A stretch of DNA of 64,000 bases from Lycium barbarum. Lineage: Eukaryota > Streptophyta > Magnoliopsida > Solanales > Solanaceae. The stretch covers positions 27,096,231 to 27,160,230 of the forward strand of contig NC_083344.1 in assembly GCF_019175385.1 (NCBI RefSeq), in the 5' to 3' direction. This document shows positions 39,559 to 50,839 of the stretch, piece by piece (within the stretch, counting starts at the first letter, position 1; every line of letters starts with the position of its first letter). Both the position numbers and the translations under genes were made by a program. The notes under the pieces were generated by a model. It had not been told where the DNA came from. It searched no databases and worked only from the letters and a program-made list of their open reading frames with translations.

Positions 39559-40288
39559 CATACTCCATTTTTCTCACATCAAATCATGCTGCTTCTTTTA
39601 ACAAAAGAAAAAGGAAATTAACTAGTGTCGCTTCAAGTGTCAATTCTCTAAAAAAGATCCCGACTAGGTTGAATTGTTTTTCGAATCAGCTGTAGGATAA
39701 ATTGGGCCATTTGTACAAATGTTCGAATTGGATCTATCACTTCTGTAACTTTAATGATATCATTTTTTTTATTTTCTCCATTTTCTTATTGTATTTAGTG
39801 AGGTTACCTAGTTGGTTGGGTAGTTATTAAAGAAAACATTGCTTGAATAATATCAATGAAAGCTTCAAACCGTTATAGAGAAGTTGACGGCGAAATTTGA
39901 AATCTGTCATTGTTGATACTTGGATCTTCTGGGTTTGAAATCTGAATGAGGAGATAAGGATGAAGTTAGGGAAGAAGATGAGTTGGAGAAAAACATAAGC
40001 TATATGGGATGGAAAGATAATTTCGTTCATTTATTATTAACTTGAAGTGTTGAAGGGTAAAAAATAAAAATTAAAACAATAAGATAGGAGGGACGAAAAT
40101 TAAAAACCAACCCAAAATAAGGACAGTTGTGCTAATGACCCTTATTGAATGAATTTGTCTTCCTACCAGTCGCCTTGTCGGGGTTTTTTTTTTTTTTTTT
40201 TTTTCTTTTTCATCCGAGCCACGTACTCAGGAAGCTAATTATTTTATTCAATGAGTTCACTAGATTAAATGTAATATATTCTACTGAT

Positions 40289-40457
40289 ATTTCCCCTCAA
40301 ATAATTTTTTATCCACTAAAATAACTCAATTCAACCCGATTCGAATTTTTTTTCCAGCCAAAGTGATACGGACCCAACCCATTACCCCTTGGCTGGAAAA
40401 AAAATTAGGGTCGGGTTAGATTATTTTAGTGGGTAAAAAATTATTTGAGGGGAAAAT
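40289..40457. repeat. foldback element with 70-75 bp arms
   Basis: The left arm (from ATTTCCCCTCAAATAATTTT) and the right arm (ending AAATTATTTGAGGGGAAAAT) pair almost completely, leaving a short centre containing ACGGACCCAACCCATTA. Single-stranded DNA or RNA from here would form a long hairpin. Confidence 0.85.
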
Positions 40458-40980
40458 AATTTTGAAGGGCTAGGATGATGCCACGTGGCACTGTTAGACA
40501 TAAGGATATAATTGACCCATAGTATAACGGTAAGGGTATAATTGATCCTAAAGTATAACGAAGGGTATAGATGAATTATTTCCCAAAGTTCAGGGGTAAT
40601 TTTGGCCCTTTTCCGTATATTCTAATAACCACGTACTTCTGTATCCCATATGTGCAAGCCATTACTGGAACAGAGTCTTATCTCTTCCTCTTTTTTTCTA
40701 TCTGTCATATTGAGTAGTTAATTAGTTCAGCACCTAATTATACGCATTCAAATAAAGGACAACCATTTCATCAGCCGAAAACTAGACAGATACTTCGAAG
40801 ATGCTACACCCACTTTGTCATTTCTCCAATATTTCTCTTTAATAAAGAAATGCAAAAGTAACATCCCCTCTATGTGGGGAACTTGATCTTACTTTATCTA
40901 GAACCCAACCATTAATTAGGAGTTATTATTTCTACTTATCCTTCTAACTTTAAGAGTTTAAGTCTCGCCATAATTTCTTC
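40458..40980. other. intergenic, downstream of the WAT1-related gene
   Basis: No gene. It contains repeated ATAAGG..TATAATTGA(C/T)CC..AGTATAACG blocks (40501-40600), likely the end of another small repeat, and then the presumed 3' untranslated region and terminator of the minus-strand gene. Confidence 0.4.
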
Positions 40981-43900
40981 TTAAACAGCTTCATCTCCAA
41001 CTTTTGCTTGATTTGAAGACTTTATTGCTGTTTCTTTTTCAACTGGTTCATCAGATTGAGCAGCCACTTCGCTACTGATCGATTTCGACGATTGTTGGTC
41101 CTTGCTCTTGCCCCATATTACTAAATATAGTCCAGTTACAATGATTGCCCCTCCCAAAACCCTACATTATATTAAAATGGCACCGGATTAGACAACCTCT
41201 CTTTTGCACTCAACAAAACTACTTCAAACAAAAGTCATTAATGATATCGCGATAATCATTTTATTTCAATAAAGAAGGAGGATAAAAATAAATGTATATG
41301 TACATACCTTCCCAAGTTTAGCTGCTCGGATAAAATGAATGAACCTAAGATTGCGACGATAACCATGTTTAGAGGATTAAATGCAGTTACAAAAACAGGT
41401 CCTTTTTCCTTCATTATCAATCCAGAGACATAATAGCCAACTCCAGAAGTGACCATTCCCTGCATCCATCAACACTTCTTATGAGTAACTAGTAATAGGG
41501 GATACGTAATTAAATACTCCCTCCATTCCGCAATAAGTAACTTTTAGGCTTTTTATTTTATTTCAAAAAAAGTGATGCTTTTGGATTTCAAGAAAAAACT
41601 GATCTTTTTCTTTCAAAATGTCTCTTATTTACATAATCAAGAATCATTAAGTTTTCTCTTTCTAGGCATTTAATTATGGGTAAGTTAGTAAAACCACTCC
41701 TAATTTTCTAGGAGTGAACACTTTCTTAAGGGGTGTGCATAAACCTAAAAAATCACTTATTATGGAATGGATGGAGTACGAATATGAATATGGACACATA
41801 TACACTAGAGAATGTGGAAGCTGCTTACACTATAAACGTAAGATAAGAATTTAGTGTCCCAATGGATGACCCATATTGAAGTATTGCCCCTTTCAGCCAC
41901 AAGCGTCAGAACAGTGCCTTGCAGAGCTCCGGACGAGCATATCAGACAAGTCAGCGATAATGCCGCAGGGTATGTCTTCAATGTTATTGCCTGTATTTTG
42001 TGCAATAAACACACATAGTATAAAATAATAAGAAAAAGAACAATGTTAACCAGGGGAAAAAAATATTCTGCTGGTCTTAACATTCACAACTGTACGTGAA
42101 TTTAACTCTCCCTCAGTTTCAATTATTTTGATTTGGTGAGCTTAAGAAAAAACAAACTTTTGATATATATCCTACTACTCCCTTGTTTCAATTTATGTGA
42201 ACCTATTTGACTAGACATGGAGTTTAAGAAAGAAGAAAAAACTTTAAACTTGTGGTGTTAAATGAGTCACATATGTTTCAAATGTAGAAAGAAATCGTTC
42301 TTTTTGACACAGACTAATAAGAAAATTGGTTCACATAAATTGAAACGGAGAGAGTATTAAACATGTCATAAAATCCGTGTGGATAACAAAATTTTCAATA
42401 AGAGTAAAATCAGAATTCATATATATTAAATTGCTTTCAAATTTAGAATGCATAGAAAGATACATCATACTTTGGCATGGAATAGTAAGAAAAAGTTTAA
42501 CTTTATATATATACTGTCGAATCAATTTAATCAGTTATAGTGGTTGATTACAGTTGTATTTTTCAGATTACTATATCAAGATTATAATGGAAGTTTAACT
42601 ATTATTGTCTGTGAATTTGACGTTTAAGAAAAATATACAGTGACACTGTAAATAACATAAACTGAAAATAGTTCCATTCTTCATTTTGGACAAGACAAAG
42701 AAAAAAGATTTTTTAATATTGATTTAGGATAGTACCTGAAGATTGTAAAAGCAGGACCAACAGATACAACCTGCGGCGATAAAGAGAGCACCCTTAATGG
42801 GTTGTAGCTCAATAGGAGAAGCACTAGTAGCAGTTGTAGTAATATTTGGGTGATGTTTGGTCCAGGGCAATCCAATTGTAGGTCCTCCAATCAGTGTCAT
42901 TATCATAGCACCACCAAGTGTCACTGCTGTTCCCACTATTTTTGCTTGGCTTGGTATTCTCTTAATGTTCACCTTCTCAAGCCTACACGTTTAATTTACC
43001 CATTATTCCACATTTACCTACTCAACTAACCAACTTTCACATATACCCTTTTCCTTTCATTATTTAACGGAGTATATAATTCAAAAAATAGCCTTTTCGC
43101 ACATACCAAATATACTTCTAAAACTTGTGCGTGATACTAAGCATGTTATAACACTATACGACCATGCATATTATTAAGGATAAAATAAAAATATTAAAAT
43201 TAAAGAGTTTTCAATTCGTTAGAATCAAATGCTTACCGTCATGATAAAAACTGTGGCTAATCGCAAGGGCGTAACTTTATTTCTTAACTAAGTCCATCAA
43301 GCAAGCGTTACGTTGGATCGCAACTTTGACCCGGGCCACCCTAACTCCCTCGTGGACTTTGTCAAAGGCAGGATATTGGTATTCCCAACACAATTAATAG
43401 AATGAGTACTTATTTTGTCGCATTTATGCATTAATATTTGGCGTTTATATCAAATGAGCTTTTGTGTCATTAGTCTTTATGGTAAACATATAGGGAATAT
43501 TTTGGACAATCAGGCGGGTCAAAACTACAATGGGCTCTTTTGTTACACGACACTGTTATTTGCTCATCTTGTCTTATCTTTTTTTTTTTTTTTTTTTTTT
43601 CTGATCCAGTAGTTCAGCTAAATTTATCGAGCGAAGTCATCTATATCTTTTTTGCTTTTTAAACATTTGTGTTTTATAGGCCTGAATGACCCCCTTCTCA
43701 TGATGAGAGTGTATATAAATTGCAACTATATGAAATATAGATTAGAAGGTCTTTAATCTTCACACGTCTGCATGTTTGGAACATTTAGGTCACCCTTGAG
43801 TGGTGGATTTCTTCCAACATCCATATAAATTATAGAGAGAGATCGAAGGTCTTGTCATGCATATTTGAGCGAATAGTTGCTTAAAAAATAAAGGCCGTTA

Positions 43901-44794
43901 AGGTCACACATTTACATAGAATTATACTTCCTCCGTCCCCAAAAGATTGTCTTCCTTTCCTTTTTAGTCTGTCCCAAATAGATTGACACCTTTCTATAGT
44001 TAAAAACAATTCAACTTTATGAGATGATTTACAGTCACATATTGAATCACACATTTCAAAAGTCTTCCTTTATTTCTTAAATTCTGTGCAAAATCAAACT
44101 AAGACAATCTTTTTGAGACGGAGCTAGGGATTTGTTTGGCTAGTGAAAAAGGCCTTGACCCTACCAATCAAGTATAAAAAAGAAGAGAGAGAAATCAATA
44201 GTTAATTACTACCTTAATATCCAAGCCAACAAAAAGGTGAGGGCTGGAAGAACATTACACATTGCTGTTGCAAAAGTTGCAGTAGTGTATCTCAATCCCG
44301 TGTAATACAAGTTCTGGTCGATGACAGGCCTGCAAAAGAGACAGTTTTTGTTTTAGTGAAATGTTTGACAATCTGGTAGGTTGAGGAAAAAAGAGGCTAA
44401 AGTATTGTTAGAGCTGTTTACTCCACTAATCCCAGCAACATAATCTTCAAGAAAATGGATAGAGTCATTTTTGGCCTTATTTTCCTGTGTGTTAAAACAA
44501 CCAGAGAGAAACATTAATTAGCTTTTAACCAAAATAACTTCATCTAAATAAAAACAAAGTTGCACTGCATGAATATATGTACATATAGGATGGTGACCTT
44601 TCTAAGAGGAAGGCAAAAGGAGCAAAGACAATAGTGGCAAAGGCATTTCTGTAGACGGCAAAGGTGAAATGGCTCATGCCATGATTTAGAGCATTTTTAG
44701 CTATTATGGCTGATCCTGCATATCCAAACTGCAACAATATCACTGTCAAATATGGTTTTCCTTCCTTCACTAACTTCAATAACCTTGTTGGCAT
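40981..44794 (-). CDS. WAT1-related protein (plant EamA/DMT transporter)
   Basis: A seven-exon gene whose joined exons give 372 residues in one open frame. Exons on the minus strand are 44598-44794, 44422-44484, 44213-44329, 42736-42982, 41829-41990, 41308-41459 and 40981-41161. Every intron has GT-AG ends and the phases agree. The protein has the two EamA halves of the plant drug/metabolite transporter family, about ten membrane segments. Family blocks are FGYAGSAIIAKNALNHGMS, the R-K-I-R-P-K-M-T-L-S exon 2 junction, EPVIDQNLYYTGL, TLVAERGNTSIWVI and GPVFVTAFNPLNMV; a hydrophilic tail follows LYLVIWGK. WALLS ARE THIN1 and relatives sit in vacuolar, plastid or plasma membranes and move amino acids, auxin or other metabolites. 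The substrate here cannot be told. From memory the nearest look is the Arabidopsis At2g37460/At2g39510 group. No lesion was seen; introns 3, 4 and 5 contain MITEs. Confidence 0.95.
41517..41776. mobile_element. Stowaway-like MITE in intron 5
   Basis: Inverted ends CTCCCTCCATTCCGCAATAA and CTCCATCCATTCCATAATAA, flanked by TA on both sides (41515-41516, 41777-41778). It lies between exons 5 and 6 of the WAT1-related gene. Confidence 0.85.
42178..42354. mobile_element. Stowaway-like MITE in intron 4
   Basis: Inverted ends CTCCCTTGTTTCAATTTATG and CTCTCTCCGTTTCAATTTATG (other strand; the outermost bases are degenerate), with TA at both flanks. Confidence 0.82.
43927..44124. mobile_element. Stowaway-like MITE in intron 3
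   Basis: Inverted ends CTTCCTCCGTCCCCAAAAGA and GCTCCGTCTCAAAAAGATTG, with TA flanks (43925-43926, 44125-44126). It lies between exons 3 and 4 of the WAT1-related gene. Confidence 0.82.
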
Positions 44795-44892
44795 GCTTCT
44801 TTTTAATTTGTATACTAATCACTAGCTTTCTTTAATTATAAAAGGATAGAGTTTTGGTTTTTGTCTTCTTTCACAAACCCTGTCTTGTGGTG

Positions 44893-44903
44893 TTATATAT
44901 AGG
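44893..44903 (-). promoter_or_regulatory. candidate TATA box of the WAT1-related gene
   Basis: The minus strand reads CCTATATATAA, about 100 bases before the start codon at 44794, a usual distance for a plant TATA box plus a short 5' untranslated region. Confidence 0.5.
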
Positions 44904-45228
44904 CGCCAAATAAAGCTATCTAAGCACGTCTCCACATCTTAACTCTATATATGGACTCCACTATCGTCTTATATAATGGAATCGTTCATTCATCAAACAC
45001 TTCCATTCTTCTACATAATGACTAACTAATTTAAAAGTTTGTTATCATGATACTAAACTGATAAGTTATCTTTCTCGAACAATTTAACTATGGGAAACTT
45101 CACGTAACCTTCGGCCAATTAATTTACCAACATGGTCAAAGTATACACTACATATATACTTTAGCTTTATATGTTGTGTATAGGTATGTATATTTTATGT
45201 ATAGTACTATATGCATATTATATGTATA

Positions 45229-45267
<39 letters not shown>

Positions 45268-46099
45268 GTATAAAGTATACACTACCTATAAACTGTGTAC
45301 GTATTTTGGAAACTAGGCGGCCGAATGGTATTTTGGCTGTAATTTTCTCTTTAAATATGTTAATTTACAGGTGAATAAAAGGTTTTCAAACATTTCTTAA
45401 GTACGTTATATATGCCATGAATCAAATTATGTCTACGTTACAGAATATTTTTTAGGTTTACTATTTCGGAAATGAAACAATAAGCAATTTAATTTTTTAA
45501 AAGAAGTGGAAGCATATTCATTTTAGATAAGTAAGATCCAAACCTGGAGCATTTTAAACATAAAATATGGCAAGACATTGATGCTGACAAGGGAGATTAA
45601 AGCGTCACAACAATGCACTAAACCAAACATGTCTTCTTAGTGGACATTCAGCTTGGACATTATATTAAATTCTTTCAAAAATGATAACAGCAAATCAGAG
45701 CACTGCTCAATGAGTTTTACTTATGTTATGTAGAAGAAAATCGGATTATAAAAATCAGAAATCTGTACATTTATTGGATGAGGTTAGCTCTTCCTCACTT
45801 GTATATCTATATGAATTGTTAGCCATCATGTGTACACCACTTTGCTATTTGGAGTTCACTTCAAGAAAACTGGGAAATTCAAGTTGGGTTCAACGTTGCT
45901 TTCTTTTATAAAATTTAGTGATTTTGTTAGACGTGTTGTTACTAGGGTCTATAACCGCGGAGAGAAGGGTGAGAATAAGGCGTAGATGTAACTATTTTAT
46001 TTAATAATATCCATGTGTATGTATTTATACTAGTCTCTGGTAACGTGTGTTCACGTTTATCTCAAGATACATATTACAAAGTTTGTATCGTAAATGAAA
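44904..46099. other. promoter region and intergenic DNA, no gene seen
   Basis: Upstream of the WAT1-related gene. At about 45085-45350 a low-complexity repeat has GTATACACTAC blocks, a TA run (45230-45264) and GGCGGCCGAATGGTATTTTG, probably a small mobile repeat. A 62-codon frame at 45723-45911 shows no known motif and is not called a gene. Confidence 0.4.
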
Positions 46100-46503
46100 A
46101 AAATTAAATTCCTGATGAAAATCTGATCTCCCATTCCACCAGGTATACAAACTTCCTGAAAATCCCAGATCTATTAACTGGCAAGTATCTATTCAGTGTA
46201 TGAAGTATTTTGTTTTTGAAATCTGCACTGGTAATCCACCATACTTCTCATCATGATTAGCGGTAATCACATTGAAATCAACCCCACTAGCCATGACAAA
46301 GTCATATTTGCTGCAATGTAGTGAATATCATCCCATAAAGACACCCGTGTATTCTTATCAGTGCTAGCATATACAATTGTAACATAAAGTTCCTGGCTAT
46401 CATCTATATTGGTGAGTTTCAAAGGATAGTAGTTGCTCATTGTCCATATTTACTTCCATTTGCATGCTTTCATCCACAAATATTCAGATTTTGCCATTAA
46501 AGT
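46100..46503 (-). pseudogene. LINE endonuclease fragment (LINE-3)
   Basis: The minus strand translates to ELYVTIVYASTDKNTRVSLW, then WLVGVDFNVITANHDEKYGG and, after one stop, CQLIDLGFSGSLYTWWNGR, the central part of an L1 endonuclease domain. In the GDFNVI motif the Gly is Val. The fragment is cut off on the right exactly where LTR A begins. Confidence 0.8.
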
Positions 46504-49169
46504 TGTTACACCTCGGAAATTTCTCCGTGAACGTACAACGAATAGACCAACAAAATGTATGAGTGTGCGATGTTTTACTAAGTAGGGAATGACTAATTAT
46601 GAATTTTGGAAAGGAGAAAGTTACAGATTTGCACTTTGACCCAGTGGGTCGTAAAATAGAATACGACCCCCCGTAAAGTGTTTTACGGACCGTAAACTGC
46701 CATCGTCCTTCAACATTCCAAAAACTTCAACTTTCTGCCAAATGACGAAATGGTTAAATACGACTCAGAATACGGACCGTAAATCGAAATACGGCCCGTA
46801 AACTGCGACCGTAAACCACCATGACTCCTGCAAACCTTTCTGTTTCTAATACGCTTAAATACGGTCGTGAAGGATGGACCGTAAACCAGAATACGGCCCG
46901 TAAACTGAGTTTACGGCTACTGTGCACCCGACTACTGTTCATTAAAAATCAGGTTTTGAGTTATTAAAAGGGACCCTAAGCTCATTTATTCATTTCTCAT
47001 CTACACGACTCAAGAAGTCTCTAGAACACTCTAAACACTTCATTCACAAGGATTCAAGAGAACCAAAGGAAAATCAAGGTCAATAACATCAAAACCATGG
47101 AATCAAGAGTGTGAAACTCATCAAAGTTCATCTACACCAAGAAATTGCAAAGGAAGTGAAGTAGGGTTTTTGGCATAGAAGAGTATTGCTACTCAAGGCT
47201 CATTCCTACCACATCTAAGGTATGTTTTATGACTTTCTCATGATGATTGAAGTATTTATACGTTGAAACACTTGGATTATAGAAGAGAGTAGTAAATGGG
47301 TCATAAAATGTGAATAGTTCCGTAGTTGAATGATAGTTGGATTGAATTATGAATGTTGATGAGTTGGGAGTATAAATATGTTATAAATGACGTGTAGACC
47401 ATAAAACAGGTGTGATGTATGAGAAAATGTGATGATGAGCTAAAACCCATAAATGTGGAGAAATTGGAGAAAAATGGTGGAATGTGGTAAATGTAGATAA
47501 ATGACGATTGTTGATACGATATTGTGAGTGTTGTTGTGAATGTTTGGTAGTTGAAACGAAACATGGGAAAAGTAGTAGAAACAAAGGAAATGCTGCCCAA
47601 TTTTCCCTAGAAAATAGTCACGCGTTCTTATAGTCGATTAACTGACGTTGATGCGAATTCTCTTGAAGGTAAAGACGCGAATATTGAAGAAGAACGATCA
47701 AGCGGTAGAATAGCTAAAGGAAAAGGTATGTAAGGCTAGTCCTTTATTTCCAAGGCATGAATCCTATGATATGATATTATTTCCCCTACATTTCCATGGC
47801 TTCCTTATATTTCGGAACCAAGAGCCTATGTTCATGGATATCCACGTGAGATATGGATAAGAGACATGTTACGAGCACGATAACGGAGATGGTAAGCTTA
47901 AGACTAAATATTATAGAGTTCATGGTATAATGTTTAAACAAAGCTAAAGACATTAACTACGATCTATTGGTAATGCTTGATGTATACACTCACCTTATAT
48001 ACTAATCCCTTCAAGGTGATGCGGAATACCTATGAATGCTCCATAATATACTCGGGGGTTCTCGACCTTACGTCTCCCCGACATTGTTATAGATTGTTCT
48101 TAAGCCTCAATGCATGTCCTATGACCACTGTTTCGAGAAACTACGAGTCTATGTTCATAAAGGATTTCATGTGAGATAAAGGTAAGAGATACGCTATAGA
48201 AACGATAATGGAAATGATGATCTTAAGCCCAAAGATTATAAAGACTATCATGCGATACTTATACGAAATTCGTGCTACGAATACGATGTGATTTTCATAG
48301 ATTGTCTTTAAATTTAAATGTGTGCATTAATGAAAGGTTACGATACGCCTATAAGATGTATATGATGACAATGATGATGATGAGATATACTGATCCTTGT
48401 TATGATGTATGTGATGTGGTCGAGCTACTACGTGGCCGAATACGGAAGATATGTATGTGATATTGTCGAGCCACTACGTGGCCGAATACGGATACTGTCG
48501 AGCCACCACGTGGCCAAATACGGATAATGTTTTATGTGTATGAGAAGCTGCGGTACTACGATGATGAATTATGTGACATGATGATGTATACGCTATGATG
48601 GTTCATGTACGACGATTATGTATATGTGATATATGTATGAAATGTATTCATCCTTGAAGGTCGCGCAGGTTTTGCCTTCACCTCATGACTTATGATTTCT
48701 CTATTATGTTTGTTTCATTCATGCCTTACATACTCAGTACAATATTCGTATTAACGTCCGTTTTCTTTGGACGCTGTGTTCATGCCCACAGGTAGACAGG
48801 GAGACGGCGCAGACCTTTAGGAGCTATCAGCAGATTTGCAAAAGCACTCCATTATTCCGAAGGTGCTAATCGGGTTTATACTTTTGTGTATATATATATA
48901 TATGTATAAGTATTTTGGGCACGACGGGGTCTTGTCCCGTCCATATGTCTAGTACTCTAGTGGAGGCTCGTGGATACGTATGTGTGGGTTATATGGTCTC
49001 ACAAGGTCACTACTGTATATATGTAGATATGTGTGCATTATCTTTTGATAGCCAAAGGGCTTATGTATATAAAAGTATTTATGTTCTTTAATGAAAATGA
49101 TTTTCTTATGATTATGAGATTATGAACGAAAAATGAGGCTTAATGAGTATGATGAGTACGTAGTAGAAC
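46504..49169 (+). mobile_element. LTR A, cut by element B
   Basis: It starts TGTTACACCTCGGAAATTTC like the LTRs of C and runs about 2.67 kb in the same order of blocks. It stops just before the expected terminal GGTGCTCGG..GGGTCGTGACA, where element B begins (TGTCACGACCC at 49170). The missing end would lie beyond the window, on the far side of B. It has AAG|GTATGT twice (47217 and 47722) and the palindrome cluster. Hairpin 1 is weakened here (TCAGTAC..GTATTAA). Confidence 0.8.
46646..46922. repeat. TACGGNCCGTA palindrome cluster in LTR A
   Basis: The same repeated TTTACGGACCGTAAA, AATACGGCCCGTAAA and half-site motifs as in the other LTRs, ending just before ATTAAAAGGGACCC. Confidence 0.75.
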
Positions 49170-49754
49170 TGTCACGACCCAACTAGGGGCCGCGACGGGT
49201 ACCCGGAGCTAGCTACCGAGCACCGCTCGCTCTACTACTGATCTTACTCATTTAATGCTCTTTTGCAAATTTTTATACATGAAAGTATAAGAAAACATAT
49301 TTTGTATAGAAACGTAAATGCTTTATATCCATTTCCCTCTCGGCCATCAAAATATATATATATATACGTGATAACATCTTGTGAGACCATCTAACCCACA
49401 CTGCGTATCTACGAGCCTCTACTGACATAATGTATATATATAGACGGAACAAGACTCCGTCGTGCCCAAAATATGCATATGTACCAAAAGAATGACCATA
49501 AGCACCTCCGAACAATGGAGCGCTCTCTATCAGCTGACAGCTACTGAGGATCTGGGCCAAGCTCACCTCCCTGTCTACATGTGGGCATGAACACAGCGTC
49601 CAAAGAAAACGGACGTGTTACACCTCGGAAATTTCTCCGTACTTGTATGATGAGTGGAATGATGAAAAGTTGAGTGAATGATGTTTTATTAAGTCGGGAA
49701 TGGCTAATTAAGAATTTTTGGAAATAAGAAAGTCGCGGAAAATTTTTCAGCCCA

Positions 49755-50035
49755 GTGGTCGTATATGGCACTATACGGCCCGTAAAGTGGTTTACGGACA
49801 GTATAGTGCAATCATCCTCCAGCTTGTCAAAAATCCCAACTTTCTGTAAATGTTGAAAATGGTTAAATACGACCCAGTTTACGGCCCGTAAACTGGTTTA
49901 CGGACCGTAAACCAGGTCGTAAACTACCATGTCCATCAGCCAAAACTTTCTGTCTTTAAAATGGTTAATACGACCACAGTGGACGGACCGTAAATCAAAA
50001 TACGGTCCGTATATGGTGGTTTACGACCACTGTTC
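49755..50035. repeat. TACGGNCCGTA palindrome cluster, C 5' LTR
   Basis: Includes back-to-back TTTACGGCCCGTAAACTGG and TTTACGGACCGTAAACC near 49880-49910, and CTATACGGCCCGTAAAG, in the promoter-side part of the LTR. Confidence 0.8.
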
Positions 50036-50333
50036 ATCCCGACAAATTTTCAGTAAAGACCAGATTTTGTGATTTTAAAAAGGGACTTAGACTTCATATT
50101 ATTTCATTATTCATCCAACAACTCAAGAGACCTCTAGAACATTCCAAATAATTCCTCCACAAGAATTCAAGAGAATTAAAAGGAATATCAAGATCAACAA
50201 CACTAATTTCATGGAATCAAGTGTAAGAACACATCAAAGGATCTTCTAAGTCAAGAAATTCCCAAGAAGGTGGAACTAGTGTTTTGGCTAATTGAAGTAT
50301 TTCCACTTAAGGATTGTTCAACCATCATCCAAG

Positions 50334-50782
50334 GTAAGTTTCATGACTATTCCATGTTGTTTGAAGTATTGGAAAGCTTAGACACTTGAAATGTAGAAGA
50401 ACATAGAAATGGGTCATTATTGAGTGAATAGTGACATAAATGAATGATAGTGGAATTGAACTATGAATATTGAAGTATTGTGAGTACTAATACGTTGTAA
50501 ATGATGTTTATATCATGAAACAAGCATTAAATGCATGAAAACGCAAGGATGAGCTAGAAGTAGACATAAGGGAAAATTGGAGGAAAATGGTGGATTTTGC
50601 CAAATGTACGTAAATGACGATTGTCGATGACGATATTGCGAGCAACATTATGAATGTTGGGAGTTGATATAAAACATGAGAAAAATGGTATGAGCAAAGG
50701 AAGCGTTGTCCGACTTTTCTTAGAATTAGCGATGTGTTCTTGTAGTTAGTTTACTAATGTTGATACGGATTCTCTTATGAAG
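50334..50782 (+). other. predicted leader intron 1 in the C LTR
   Basis: The 5' end AAG|GTAAGT matches the plant donor consensus. Near the 3' end are TACTAAT (branch-point-like), TCTCTT and GAAG. The donor is present in nearly every LTR family here, and branch-point and acceptor counterparts were noted in several. This is inferred from sequence only; no transcript evidence is available. Confidence 0.35.
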
Positions 50783-50839
50783 GTAACGACGTGATATCGA
50801 CGGAGAACAAGTGAGCGATATCTTAGCTAAACGACCAAG

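Larger units (their letters stand above)
37946..40140. mobile_element. possible MULE-like element with long inverted ends
   Basis: The left end (TTGTCCTTCAAAC..TGGTCTCTAATTTTTGGCCCTCCTAT) and the reverse complement of the right end (CTGTCCTTATTTTGGG..GGTTTTTAATTTTCGTCCCTCCTAT) match over roughly 90 degenerate bases. This suggests terminal inverted repeats of a non-autonomous DNA element. The body holds unrecognised sequence, a 42-bp tandem array and a hAT-like MITE. No transposase was seen and no target-site duplication could be fixed. Confidence 0.4.
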
